Assembly (NCBI GenBank): GCA_947379965.1
Contig: CANCPC010000017.1
Span: 1 to 35,525, forward strand
Length of the DNA stretch: 35,525 nt
Direction of reading: 5' to 3'
Origin: Flavobacteriaceae bacterium
GTDB taxonomy: Bacteria; Bacteroidota; Bacteroidia; Flavobacteriales; Flavobacteriaceae
Both the position numbers and the translations under genes were made by a program. Below the pieces are notes generated by a model. That model saw nothing but the letters and a program-made list of their open reading frames with translations. It was not told the DNA's origin and did not search any database. This document shows positions 18,775 to 28,052 of the stretch, piece after piece (position 1 is the stretch's first letter; the number at the start of each line of letters is the position of its first letter).

Positions 18775-19983
18775 ATGAAGCCGATAAGTTTTATTGTAGC
18801 GATATTGATATGGATAAATACTGTGCCAGCTCAAGAAAAAATATGGGCTGCAACTGCTTATCCAAAAACAATTACTGATTCTATAATGAAAAGTGCATCA
18901 GGTATTTCTGGTGCAGGCAAGTCTGTAGTGGGTAATTTTTTTGGTGGTCATGTTGGCAATTGGAAAGGCGATATTGTAGTAACCGAAGCCAATAAAAAAC
19001 AATATGCCAATGGTTTGGTAATTACCAATGGATATATTCCAAACATCAAACCTCTTTGGGATGTTCACATGCGCGATGCTGTTATCATTTTAGGTGGTGA
19101 TGGTAACTACTATTTAACAGGTTCAACTGGCGATAACATTTGGAAATTTAATGATGGTATTGAATTATATCGTTCTAAGGATTTAAAAACCTGGGATTAT
19201 CTGGGTCTGGTTTGGAGCATTGAAAACGATGGTTGTTGGGAAAAGCAATGGCGCAACCACCACAACCGTCCTACACGTGCCATTTGGGCACCAGAATTGC
19301 ATTATATTCATAAGAATTATTATATTGTTTTGAGTATGCCCCCTGGTGGAATCTCAATTTTAAAAAGTACTACAGGTAAACCTGAAGGACCTTATACGCA
19401 TGCAACAAATCCTGAAAAGCCCTTACTAGGAGGTGTAGGTCCCATTCCACAGTCGTTTTTAATTGACCCAACTTTGTTTGAAGATGAAGATGGTAAAGTA
19501 TATTTTACGCAAGGTTCAGCTAACTTTATTGTGAAAATGAAAGAGGATTTAAGTGATTTCGCAGAAGTTCCACATCCAATAGAAATTATTGAACCAGATA
19601 CTTTAGGAATTCACCATCTTAAAAATTGTCAGTTAAATTATAAAAACAAAGATTTAGGTTTTGAGGGAGCTACTTTGTTTAAGCGAAATGACATTTATTA
19701 TTTAGGTTCTACTGATAAATACGAAGACAGATATTCGATGATGATAGCCACTTCACCAAATATATATGGACCTTATACAGGTAGATACGAAGTTGTACCT
19801 TGCAATGGAGGTACTAATTTTTTTCAAGCCAAAAATGGAGATTGGTTTACTTGCTTTTTTGGCGATGATTTTCAAGCTCCTTGGAGAGAAAAGCCAGGGA
19901 TTATAAAAATCGAATTTGATAAAATGGGTACAATAAAAGTTTCTGAAAAACAACCCAGTTTTATTTTAAACCAAAATAAATAA
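18775..19983 (+). CDS. GH43-like glycosidase (family 43-type five-bladed propeller)
   Basis: Exported 402-residue protein, signal peptide ending TVPA before QEKI. It has the GH43 catalytic trio by position: D101 in VHMRDAVIILGG (general base), D231 in FLIDPTLFEDEDGKVYF (pKa modulator), and E297 in LGFEGATLFKR (general acid). IWAPELHYI and ILKSTTGKPEGPY are also typical. Unlike short GH43 enzymes, about 80 residues precede the first catalytic Asp; this lead is Gly-rich (GISGAGKSVVGNFFGGHVG) and holds WKGDIVVTEANKKQYANG. No C-terminal binding domain is present. Members cut alpha-L-arabinofuranose, beta-xylose or galactose links; which one cannot be told. It is 4 bp before the giant heparinase-like gene, so the two are probably co-expressed. 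Confidence 0.8.
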   Translation: MKPISFIVAILIWINTVPAQEKIWAATAYPKTITDSIMKSASGISGAGKSVVGNFFGGHVGNWKGDIVVTEANKKQYANGLVITNGYIPNIKPLWDVHMRDAVIILGGDGNYYLTGSTGDNIWKFNDGIELYRSKDLKTWDYLGLVWSIENDGCWEKQWRNHHNRPTRAIWAPELHYIHKNYYIVLSMPPGGISILKSTTGKPEGPYTHATNPEKPLLGGVGPIPQSFLIDPTLFEDEDGKVYFTQGSANFIVKMKEDLSDFAEVPHPIEIIEPDTLGIHHLKNCQLNYKNKDLGFEGATLFKRNDIYYLGSTDKYEDRYSMMIATSPNIYGPYTGRYEVVPCNGGTNFFQAKNGDWFTCFFGDDFQAPWREKPGIIKIEFDKMGTIKVSEKQPSFILNQNK

Positions 19984-19987
19984 TTTA

Positions 19988-22900
19988 ATGAAAAAAATAT
20001 TTCTTTTAGCATTGGTTTTTGGAAACCTACTTTCAATCGATGTGTTTTCTCAAGTACATAAATATTATCAAGAACCTACTTGGCAGCCTAGAGCAATTTT
20101 GCCTTATGCTGATGCCATTAATAATGATTTTTGGCCTGCTTCACCAAAGGTTGATGTTAATTACATCGACCCTAGTTTTGATATAACCAAATTAGCTAAA
20201 GTACCTGCTATTGGCGTTTATCCAAGGGTGTTAATCACACCAACCGATGCGGAACAAATTAGAGCTAAAGTAGCTTTAGGTGATAAAGCACCCATTGCTT
20301 TTAAAACGATGTGGCAAAGAGTGATAAATTCTCAAAGTCCTTTCTATGCTTTGGTTACAAAGAATGATGCGTTAGGAAAAATATTAGCACAAGAATTAGT
20401 ACAAAAGATAAAGGCGTTAGATGCAAAAGTTGACTCAATGGATAAACGCCCAGATAGAGATAATCTATGGTCAGTTGAAAGATCAATTGTCGCCTCTGGA
20501 GATCCTGATCCACCAACAGAAATTTGGGATTTACTCAATTATGATTATTTACATGATTGGATGACTAGTGACGAGCAAGAATTGGCGAGAGCAGTGATCG
20601 CAAAAATTGTTAAGAATAGAATTTCTAATTTTTTAATGGTGCCCGACCATTTTATGATCAATAACCACGAAGGTTTTGGAATGGAATACATACGCCTTAT
20701 GTTGCTGATTGAAGGCCAAAAAGGATTTGACCAAAAATTATTTGATTTAGCTGTTCATAAATCCGATGCAATGCTCAGTTGGTACTTAGATAAAGAGGGT
20801 ATGTGTTACGAATCGATTAAAGGTTGGTTAAATGTGTCAGCATTTGTAGCCGTTGGTTTGCGTCATCCTGAGATATTAAAACATAGTCATTTAATGGCGA
20901 AGATGAAATTTTTTCAGGCAGCCATTCGGTGGGAAGATGGGGAATGGCATATTAGAGATGAAATGCGTGCTTCTGCTTTTCACGTGATATGGATGATGCA
21001 TTATTATCATCCTACCAACGAAGGGATTGATTTTTTATACCAATCGACTTTTTCAACACATCCGTTTTTAACAGATGCTACTGTAAAATGGCCTAATCCT
21101 GTTGGTATATGCAACGAATTGTTATTGTTATATGCCGATGATGGAATGGTCAACAAAGAAGGAAAAACAATCGATTGGACATTACAATCCAATATCAATA
21201 AATTAAATTTACCGACAACTTGGCATGATGGTTCAAGGGGCTATGTTGATGTAAGAAATTCTTGGAAGAAAGAAGATTTGCATGTTGGTTTTGTTTGTAA
21301 ACAAGATTTTTTTTACGGAGGACACGAAGGGTCTGAAAATAATAGACTTACATTATGGAAAGATGGTGTGAATTGGATTCAGGATAACAACATGTTAGCA
21401 ACAAAGGCAACTTTTTTACAAAATATGTTAACTGTAGATGGTAAAGGACAACACTGGCCACCGGTAGCCGGCAATTGGTTGGGTATTCAAGAATCTAAAG
21501 AGGGCGTGGTAGCTGCCGCGGATGGTAAAATGGGGTATTCCTTTTCAAAAAGCATGCAGATACATCCACTTGCTTTTCCTTCTTCAAAAATTCCATATTA
21601 TTCGCCTTTTATGGAGGGTAATTATGATTTGAGTAGGGATATTCAAATTGCATTTCAACCCTCTACCATAAAATGGAATGATGGTTTTGCTCATACGGAT
21701 TATGGTCCTTGGAGTGGTGAAACTAGATTGGTAGAAGGGTACAAGCCTTTTAATACTATGAAGCAAGCTTATAGAACCGTTCAAGTAGCCAAAGGGAATT
21801 ACCCTTATGTATTGGTAATTGATGATGCACAAAAAGATAATCAAATACACAATTTCGATTGGAATATTTCAGTACCAATTGATACAGAATTAGTAGAGGC
21901 AATAACGCCAGAAATTGTATTTCAAAGTACAGACCCTTCCTCGCTTAGAATGGATGATATTATTTTAACAAAAGGAGGAATCCTACGAGATTCGAAAACA
22001 GGAAAGATTCAATTAAAAAAAGGTGATCCATTATGTTTAATTAGAGTATTGTGGCGTAACACAGAATATGGGTTTCCTGTACCCAAATTAGAAAAATTTC
22101 AAGGGTATAGTTTGGTGAACGTACCAGCAAGATCAGTTAGTCCAGAGTATAGAATTTTAGTGTATCCCTATCAATATGGAGATCCATTGCCTGTTACAAC
22201 ATGGAATAAAGATAGAACTGAATTAGAAATAAAAATTAAAGATCAAAAAGATATTTACAACTTTGATACAACTGATGGAGGCAGAACAGTATTAAGTATG
22301 AAACGGAATAACAACTTGGCTTTAAGCAGTAATTCAAAGCCTCCAAGGCCAGAAATATTGGTAAGAAATGAACGTTTTAATCAAAACGATTTTCGTTATA
22401 CTAGGAAAGAAAATAAAACACCAACTTACTTAGTCGATGATAGTTTACAAGTTCAATTTATACATTCAGTTGCACCGGCACAAATCCGTTTTACTTTAGA
22501 TGGTAGTGAACCAAAAGAAACCTCAACTTTATATACAAAGCCAATCTTAATAACAAAAAATACAGTTCTTAAAGCAATAACCTATAATGCAGAATGGAAT
22601 GCGGGTGATACAAAAAGTAGCGATATTCTTCAAGCTAATTTCATTGTTAATAAAGCCGCTACAGGAATGCCACAAGCCCCTTCTACCAGCAAAAATGGAT
22701 TGACAGTGAAAGTATATGAAATTAATACAAAGCTATACAACAACAAAGGTTTTTTTGAAGCATCAAAAATTATGATGCCTAATGTTTCTGAATATTCGCC
22801 AACTTATCAAGGTTTTACAGATCAATTTGTATTGCCTTTAATTACACCTAAACAACCATTAGAGCAACAATCTAAAGGCTTTTATCAATTTACAGGATGG

Positions 22901-24604
22901 TTTTTTGCCAAAGAAAATGGGGTTTTTACATTTGATGTAAACTCTTGTGGTCCGGTTTTATTAGATGTTTCTGAACATTCAGTAATCGAAGAAATAGGCG
23001 TTTTTCATCAGCAGCAAGACCATAGAAAAGGGGAAGTAGTATTAAACAAAGGGTGGCATCCTATTCGATTAATTATTTGTGATCCCTTGTTTTGGAATAG
23101 TAATAGTCTTGATAAAATGGATTTTGAAGTGAGTTATCAAGTAAATGGTGGAACTTCCCAAATTGTAAATAGTTCTGAGCTTAAAGGTATTGACACAACA
23201 ACTCATCCCTCAGAAGATAAATCCACTTGGCAGGAAGCTTTAACGAACTTGCCTAGTCTAGAAACAGGTTTAGATATGCAAGTATTTGACAGAACTGGTA
23301 AAAGACGGGAGCCAGACTTTTTAGATATAGATACTTGTTTACCTATATACAGTGAACGTGTTAACACAATGGAGACGACTAGTTCTAGAAATACGATTCG
23401 GGTATATAATGGATATTTCTTTGCTCCATCTACTGGTAGTTATCAATTTCAATTGCCTTCTCGTACAGGAACAAATAGCGTTTTAGGAAGTTTACAAGCT
23501 AGTTGTCAAAACCAATTGCGAATAGATGAAACTATTATTTTACAAAAGGGGATATATGGTAGAAATCTTTCTGGTGATGCTTTATTAAAAGAAGGATGGC
23601 ATAGCATTTCACTTCGTTTTGGTACAGGTCAGGCATCTTGTAAAGTGTTACTCCCAGATGGACAAATGATGGAAATTAAAGGCAATTCTCTAAGTAGATT
23701 ATCATTAGTTTCAGTCCTTGTTAATGGTATTCAATCTAACAAAAATTGGAACGAGATATACGGATCTACAAAAGTAAAATTAATCTATCCAAAAGATGCT
23801 GAAGCAAATATTTATTACACTCTGGATGGTAGTAACCCAACAATGAAATCGTTGTTGTATCAGAGTGAATTTAGTATTTCTCAATCAAAAAAAATTAAAG
23901 CATTAGCTTTTAAAAATAATATTGCTATATCGGCTCCTATAAATTTTGATTTTAAATTAGTTTCTGTACCAGAATTGGGCTCTTTGGGGTTAGCCAATTT
24001 TGATAATTGGGATGGAAAAACAGCGTTTTTCGATATAAATACAAAATATAAAATTTGGATTTCACCTATGTCGCTATCTGTTAAGACTAGATTTGGTAAA
24101 GGGTTAGAGTTGCAGCCAACTAATGCATTGATTTCACAAGGTGTAGATGTGAATGTTCAAAGAGGGACAGGCACAAAACCTGGTTTTAAACTTTATGATA
24201 TTAAAATGCGTGAAAATGCACTTACAGTTGCGTTATGGTTTAAAACAGATTCTTTAAATGGAAATTTGTTTGGCAAAGAGGGCTACAATGCGTATGGTAA
24301 ATCGTATAAGACCTTTTCTTGTAGCATTCAAAATGGCAAATTACTTGCAATGCCCAATAGGTTAATTGGAGGTAAAATAACTTTAAACGATTGGCAATAT
24401 GTTGTACTTACTGGCAACGAAAATAAAATGGCTCTTTATCTAAATGGAGAGTTAGTTGCTTCCGATATTGGATCAAAAGATATCGCAACAGATGCCTTAG
24501 ATTTCTTTATAACACATCATGCAATTGTTGATAATGTGCAATTGTTTGATAGGTTTCTAGAGGTTCATGAAGTGAAAAAATTATATGAACAAAAAATAAA
24601 ATAA
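19988..24604 (+). CDS. Giant multidomain heparinase II/III-like protein with PA14, chitobiase-C-like and LamG modules
   Basis: Exported 1538-residue protein, signal peptide ending DVFS before QVHK. Residues about 75-780 form a heparinase II/III-like unit: GVYPRVLITPTDAEQIRAKV, INNHEGFGMEYIRL (225-238), KEGMCYESIKGWLN (269-282), KQDFFYGGHEGSENNRLTLW (438-457) and NMLTVDGKGQHWPP (479-492). YPYVLVIDDAQKDNQIHNFDW matches the paralogue at 1929. Downstream modules by inspection are: chitobiase C-terminal-like (about 825-885, FTLDGSEPKETSTLY); PA14-like (about 940-1065, FTGWFFAKENGVFTFDV); a second PA14-like (about 1125-1240, YNGYFFAPSTGSYQFQL); a second chitobiase-like (about 1255-1320, YYTLDGSNPTMKSLLY); and a LamG/concanavalin-like end (about 1340-1538, ALTVALWFKTDSLNGNLFG). 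It probably binds and cleaves a large acidic glycan; lyase activity is inferred. No T9SS sorting tail is visible. Confidence 0.72.
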   Translation: MKKIFLLALVFGNLLSIDVFSQVHKYYQEPTWQPRAILPYADAINNDFWPASPKVDVNYIDPSFDITKLAKVPAIGVYPRVLITPTDAEQIRAKVALGDKAPIAFKTMWQRVINSQSPFYALVTKNDALGKILAQELVQKIKALDAKVDSMDKRPDRDNLWSVERSIVASGDPDPPTEIWDLLNYDYLHDWMTSDEQELARAVIAKIVKNRISNFLMVPDHFMINNHEGFGMEYIRLMLLIEGQKGFDQKLFDLAVHKSDAMLSWYLDKEGMCYESIKGWLNVSAFVAVGLRHPEILKHSHLMAKMKFFQAAIRWEDGEWHIRDEMRASAFHVIWMMHYYHPTNEGIDFLYQSTFSTHPFLTDATVKWPNPVGICNELLLLYADDGMVNKEGKTIDWTLQSNINKLNLPTTWHDGSRGYVDVRNSWKKEDLHVGFVCKQDFFYGGHEGSENNRLTLWKDGVNWIQDNNMLATKATFLQNMLTVDGKGQHWPPVAGNWLGIQESKEGVVAAADGKMGYSFSKSMQIHPLAFPSSKIPYYSPFMEGNYDLSRDIQIAFQPSTIKWNDGFAHTDYGPWSGETRLVEGYKPFNTMKQAYRTVQVAKGNYPYVLVIDDAQKDNQIHNFDWNISVPIDTELVEAITPEIVFQSTDPSSLRMDDIILTKGGILRDSKTGKIQLKKGDPLCLIRVLWRNTEYGFPVPKLEKFQGYSLVNVPARSVSPEYRILVYPYQYGDPLPVTTWNKDRTELEIKIKDQKDIYNFDTTDGGRTVLSMKRNNNLALSSNSKPPRPEILVRNERFNQNDFRYTRKENKTPTYLVDDSLQVQFIHSVAPAQIRFTLDGSEPKETSTLYTKPILITKNTVLKAITYNAEWNAGDTKSSDILQANFIVNKAATGMPQAPSTSKNGLTVKVYEINTKLYNNKGFFEASKIMMPNVSEYSPTYQGFTDQFVLPLITPKQPLEQQSKGFYQFTGWFFAKENGVFTFDVNSCGPVLLDVSEHSVIEEIGVFHQQQDHRKGEVVLNKGWHPIRLIICDPLFWNSNSLDKMDFEVSYQVNGGTSQIVNSSELKGIDTTTHPSEDKSTWQEALTNLPSLETGLDMQVFDRTGKRREPDFLDIDTCLPIYSERVNTMETTSSRNTIRVYNGYFFAPSTGSYQFQLPSRTGTNSVLGSLQASCQNQLRIDETIILQKGIYGRNLSGDALLKEGWHSISLRFGTGQASCKVLLPDGQMMEIKGNSLSRLSLVSVLVNGIQSNKNWNEIYGSTKVKLIYPKDAEANIYYTLDGSNPTMKSLLYQSEFSISQSKKIKALAFKNNIAISAPINFDFKLVSVPELGSLGLANFDNWDGKTAFFDINTKYKIWISPMSLSVKTRFGKGLELQPTNALISQGVDVNVQRGTGTKPGFKLYDIKMRENALTVALWFKTDSLNGNLFGKEGYNAYGKSYKTFSCSIQNGKLLAMPNRLIGGKITLNDWQYVVLTGNENKMALYLNGELVASDIGSKDIATDALDFFITHHAIVDNVQLFDRFLEVHEVKKLYEQKIK

Positions 24605-24625
24605 TAACAAAAAATCAATAAAAAT

Positions 24626-26893
24626 ATGCGAAATAATAAAATATTTATTGGAGCACTATTGTTTAGCTCTCTAACTAGTCAATTTTCAAAGGCACAAGAA
24701 TTATTTGTGGCACCTAATGGAAGCGATTCTAATATAGGTACAATTACTAAGCCATTTGCTACCCTTACAAAAGCTAGAGATGCGATACGCGAATTAAAGA
24801 AAAATAATGAACTCGATAAAAATGGAACTACAGTTTATATTCGAGGAGGTAACTATCAGTTAAATAGTTCGTTCGAATTGACCAAAGACGACGGAGGTGA
24901 AGTTGGTAAGCCAATATATTACAAAGCCTATCAAAATGAAGTGCCGCGTTTAATTGGCGGCTCGATAGTCGATAAAAAGTATTGGAAGCCTTTGAATAAA
25001 GAGGCAACGAAAAGAATACACCCTAATGTGAATCCAAATAAAATTGTAGAATTAGATGTCTCACAATTAGGCTTTAACAACATTAATCAATTTGCTCCTT
25101 CTAATCAGTTTATTACGGACTGGTTTATTATTGATTTGTTTGCCAATGATAAGCGTCAGCCAATTTCGCAGTTTCCAAATGCAACACAAAATATTCGGGG
25201 GGTAAATGATCCCGGATGGATAACTTGTAACGGGGCCAAAGATGAGATGAGTTTTTATTATGGAGGAAATGGTAATCCTGATGATGCCGATTTTACAAAT
25301 GAATTGGATGAAGATGGAACACACAGAGCAGAACGTTGGGTGAGTGCTTTAAATTCTGGTCATGAAATTTGGATGAAAGGAATGTGGCGTGTGCCATGGG
25401 ATCCAATTACAATGAAAGTTAAATCTATTGATAGACAGGATCAAAGTATTAGCTTTTTTGAAGCACCCCCCTCAGGTATGGGTTCAAAATATACTGCAGT
25501 TGTAAACCAGAAACCTTTATGGAGAAAAGGTAGCGGTAAAGAAAATTATTTTGTACTGAATCTTCTCGAAGAAATTGACCAACCAGGTGAATGGGCTTTA
25601 GATATTAAAGATAAAAAACTTTATTATTATCCTCCTGAACCTCTCGAAAAGTTGAGTATAATGGTAAGTGATATGATTTCGCCAATTGTAAAGTTGAATA
25701 GGGTAGATAATATTCAACTTCAAGGGGTACAAGTCGAAGGGGGATTAGGTATTGGTATAGATATTTTATTCTGTAACAATGTTACCATTGCTTCATGTAA
25801 TGTTGTAAACGCAGGCAAAACGGGTATCAGTATGACTGGTGGAAAAAACAATATTCTTTTATCAAATAATATTTCAGAAACAGGTGGTTTGGGTATTGAT
25901 TTAAAAAATCTAGGCGACAGAAAAATGTTGACTTCTTCAAATGTATTAGTTCAAAATAATCATATTCATCACGTAGGAAAAATAATTTACAAACAAGGAA
26001 TATTTCTAACAAATTGTGTTGGTGTTACAGTTTCTCACAACTTAATTCATGATATTCCAACTGCTAGTGTTCGCACTTTTGATATTAATAATTGTATTTT
26101 TGAATTTAATGAAATACATAATATTGCTCTAAAAGAGGGAGATACAGGAGCATTTTATAGTTATGGTGGTTGGAGTACTTATGGCAATATTATACGATAT
26201 AATTTTATACATCATATTAATAGAGCCAATGGTTTGTATAGTGATGATGGTGATAGCGGTGATTTTTATTATAAAAATATTATTCAAGATTGTGTTAACG
26301 GTGTTTTGTTTGGCGGTGGACATGATGTAATAGCAGAAAACAATCTATTTATACAAAGTAAATACCAAAATATTGATGATAGAGGTAAGGATCGTAATTA
26401 TCGACTTGGTACAAAATACGAAACAAATCTAACACAGTTCAACATCAACAATAGTCCTTGGAAAGAATATGGTGAAACACTTAAAGCTACCCATAAATTA
26501 TCGACCAATCTTTGGAACGAGGTGCTTGATCCAGAATGGCACGCGGAATTGCCCAACGGTAGTCGAATGAACGACAATGTGGCAGTATCTTCGGGTAAGT
26601 TTCAGGTAAAAACAGGTAAGGTAGAAACACTTAATAATGTTTCTATCAAAACAATTGATGAAGCTGGTTTCTACAATTTTCCTACTATGGATTTGCGTAC
26701 TAATAATCCGCTTATTCTACAAAAAATACCAGAACTTAATGAGGTGTTTCTAAACATTGGTTTACAAAAAGATGAGTATAGAAAAACAATTCCTACCCGC
26801 AAAGAAACGGGTGGATTAAATAACCGTAACAGTAAAGAAGTAGATACTGAAGATAAAATGGTTGATAAAATTCCCGCAACCAAAACAAAATAG
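24626..26893 (+). CDS. Right-handed parallel beta-helix protein, GH141-like (copy 2)
   Basis: Exported 755-residue paralogue of the gene at 8283, signal peptide ending SKA before QELF. It shares FVAPNGSDSNIGTITKPFA and KARDAIRELK at the start, WMKGMWRVPWDPITMKV (compare WLKGYWRIPWQNESVRI in copy 1), and NLLEEIDQPGEWALDIKDKK. Beta-helix rungs follow (NIQLQGVQVEGGLGIGI, NVTIASCNVVNAGKTGI). The acidic motifs GDTGAFYSYGGW and GLYSDDGDSGD match the common form in this enzyme group better than copy 1 does. The last 40 residues are a polar Lys/Glu/Asn-rich tail (EVDTEDKMVDKIPATKTK) absent from copy 1. GH141-like fucosidase or xylan-directed activity is the best guess; substrate is not established. 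Confidence 0.7.
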   Translation: MRNNKIFIGALLFSSLTSQFSKAQELFVAPNGSDSNIGTITKPFATLTKARDAIRELKKNNELDKNGTTVYIRGGNYQLNSSFELTKDDGGEVGKPIYYKAYQNEVPRLIGGSIVDKKYWKPLNKEATKRIHPNVNPNKIVELDVSQLGFNNINQFAPSNQFITDWFIIDLFANDKRQPISQFPNATQNIRGVNDPGWITCNGAKDEMSFYYGGNGNPDDADFTNELDEDGTHRAERWVSALNSGHEIWMKGMWRVPWDPITMKVKSIDRQDQSISFFEAPPSGMGSKYTAVVNQKPLWRKGSGKENYFVLNLLEEIDQPGEWALDIKDKKLYYYPPEPLEKLSIMVSDMISPIVKLNRVDNIQLQGVQVEGGLGIGIDILFCNNVTIASCNVVNAGKTGISMTGGKNNILLSNNISETGGLGIDLKNLGDRKMLTSSNVLVQNNHIHHVGKIIYKQGIFLTNCVGVTVSHNLIHDIPTASVRTFDINNCIFEFNEIHNIALKEGDTGAFYSYGGWSTYGNIIRYNFIHHINRANGLYSDDGDSGDFYYKNIIQDCVNGVLFGGGHDVIAENNLFIQSKYQNIDDRGKDRNYRLGTKYETNLTQFNINNSPWKEYGETLKATHKLSTNLWNEVLDPEWHAELPNGSRMNDNVAVSSGKFQVKTGKVETLNNVSIKTIDEAGFYNFPTMDLRTNNPLILQKIPELNEVFLNIGLQKDEYRKTIPTRKETGGLNNRNSKEVDTEDKMVDKIPATKTK

Positions 26894-26897
26894 ATTT

Positions 26898-26911
26898 TAA
26901 TTCATGAATTA
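26898..26911. repeat. 14-bp perfect palindrome in the gap before the esterase gene
   Basis: TAATTCATGAATTA lies between the beta-helix gene and the alpha/beta-hydrolase gene. Its length exceeds the usual chance palindrome but the composition is AT-rich, so it may be an operator-like site or coincidence. Confidence 0.25.
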
Positions 26912-26935
26912 TTTTGTTTTTAAAAATGTAGCAAT

Positions 26936-27886
26936 ATGAGACAGATTTTTTTATTTTTTATGGTAGTAACTTTTTCTAAGTTACATTCTCAGACCAAAAT
27001 TACATGGAAACATCTAGATAGCTTAGCTACTTCAATGAAAGAAGTTACCTATTTTTATTCTGCTAATAGTGAGGTTAAGCTTTATTATAAGCTACCAAGT
27101 AGGATTAAAACCAAAGCTAAATTACCCGCTATTATATGGATACATGGTGGGGCGTGGGTTGGAGGTAAAGCCAATACTTTTTTTGCAAATGCAGCCTACT
27201 GTTCTTTAAAAGGGGCAGTAGGTATTAGCCTTGAATATCGTTTAATTGATAACAACAAAGCGTCAATAAATAACTGTATTGCTGATTGTAAAGCAGCAAT
27301 TAACTTTATTAAATCTAATGCGTCAATTTTGCATATTGATACTAATAAAATCGCAATTGTTGGCGAATCTGCCGGTGGACATTTAGCAGCTTGTATGGCT
27401 TTATTAGATACTGATTATAGCACTTCGCCAGCTGCTTTAGTATTATACAATCCCGTGGTAAACTTAGCTACAGGAAAGTTTATAAAATATATGAATGCTG
27501 AAGATGCTCTACAATTCAATAAAAAAATAGATACAACCGCTTTACTGCTTCACTATCAAACTGCCGCAAAAAAAATTTCGCCTTTGTTTAATGTAAAGAA
27601 ACGCTTACCTCCAACACTACTTATAAATGGTAATGAAGATAAAATAACTCCTTATCAATTTGCGATTGCTTTTGTTGATAGTCTAAAGAAATACCACACC
27701 CATCAAAAATTAGTAATACTTCCAAATGTAGGTCACGCTTTTGCTATACCACATTATAAATCCACTGAACAACAAGTTATTGATGCATTACTGCAAACAG
27801 ATGTTTTTTTAACTAGATTAGGATTTTTTAAAGGCAAAATAACAATGGTGAATAGTAATGACCCTAATTGGTTAGTGAGAAGATAA
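26936..27886 (+). CDS. Exported alpha/beta-hydrolase carbohydrate esterase (BD-FAE/acetyl esterase-like)
   Basis: 316-residue alpha/beta-hydrolase of the HSL/BD-FAE-like type, signal peptide ending LHS before QTKI. It has the oxyanion motif IWIHGGAWVGGK (H70-W74), nucleophile elbow VGESAGGH (S145), NGNEDKITPYQFA (D235) and NVGHAF (H267), giving a complete Ser-Asp-His triad. In PULs such enzymes remove acetyl or feruloyl groups from side chains. With the two SASA-type esterases this gives three predicted deacylases. It is the last gene of the middle block, 42 bp after the beta-helix gene, and a 201-bp gap follows. Confidence 0.83.
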   Translation: MRQIFLFFMVVTFSKLHSQTKITWKHLDSLATSMKEVTYFYSANSEVKLYYKLPSRIKTKAKLPAIIWIHGGAWVGGKANTFFANAAYCSLKGAVGISLEYRLIDNNKASINNCIADCKAAINFIKSNASILHIDTNKIAIVGESAGGHLAACMALLDTDYSTSPAALVLYNPVVNLATGKFIKYMNAEDALQFNKKIDTTALLLHYQTAAKKISPLFNVKKRLPPTLLINGNEDKITPYQFAIAFVDSLKKYHTHQKLVILPNVGHAFAIPHYKSTEQQVIDALLQTDVFLTRLGFFKGKITMVNSNDPNWLVRR

Positions 27887-27912
27887 GGTTTTATAAATTA
27901 ATTGTTTTTTTT

Positions 27913-27943
27913 ACTCAAATTCTTCAATAGTCTTTGAGTTTTT
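27913..27943 (+). terminator. Possible intrinsic terminator after the esterase gene
   Basis: ACTCAAA (27913-27919) and TTTGAGT (27933-27939) can form a 7-bp stem with a 13-base loop, followed directly by TTTT. It lies 27 bp after the esterase stop. The stem is weak, but position and T-run fit the end of a transcript. Confidence 0.45.
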
Positions 27944-27990
27944 ATATAGATGACAACTAATTTTTATAGTATCAAAATAATTAATTGTAT

Positions 27991-28032
27991 TTGAAAAACA
28001 CTTCTTTGCCACATTAAGAGTGTGTTTTTCAA
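27991..28032. repeat. 11-bp perfect inverted repeat upstream of GH43
   Basis: TTGAAAAACAC (27991-28001) pairs perfectly with GTGTTTTTCAA (28022-28032); a further 3 bp (CTT 28004-28006 with AAG 28016-28018) can form inside a small internal loop. No T-run follows. It could be a second terminator-like hairpin, an mRNA processing or stabilising element, or a regulator site for the right block. Confidence 0.5.
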
Positions 28033-28052
28033 CATACAGACAAGTAGTATGT
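28032..28052. promoter_or_regulatory. Operator-like inverted repeat ACATAC-N9-GTATGT
   Basis: ACATAC (28032-28037) and GTATGT (28047-28052) are perfect 6-bp inverted half-sites separated by 9 bp, centred about 46 bp before the GH43 start codon. The spacing suits a dimeric DNA-binding protein. No regulator gene is in the window, so the partner is unknown. Confidence 0.3.
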
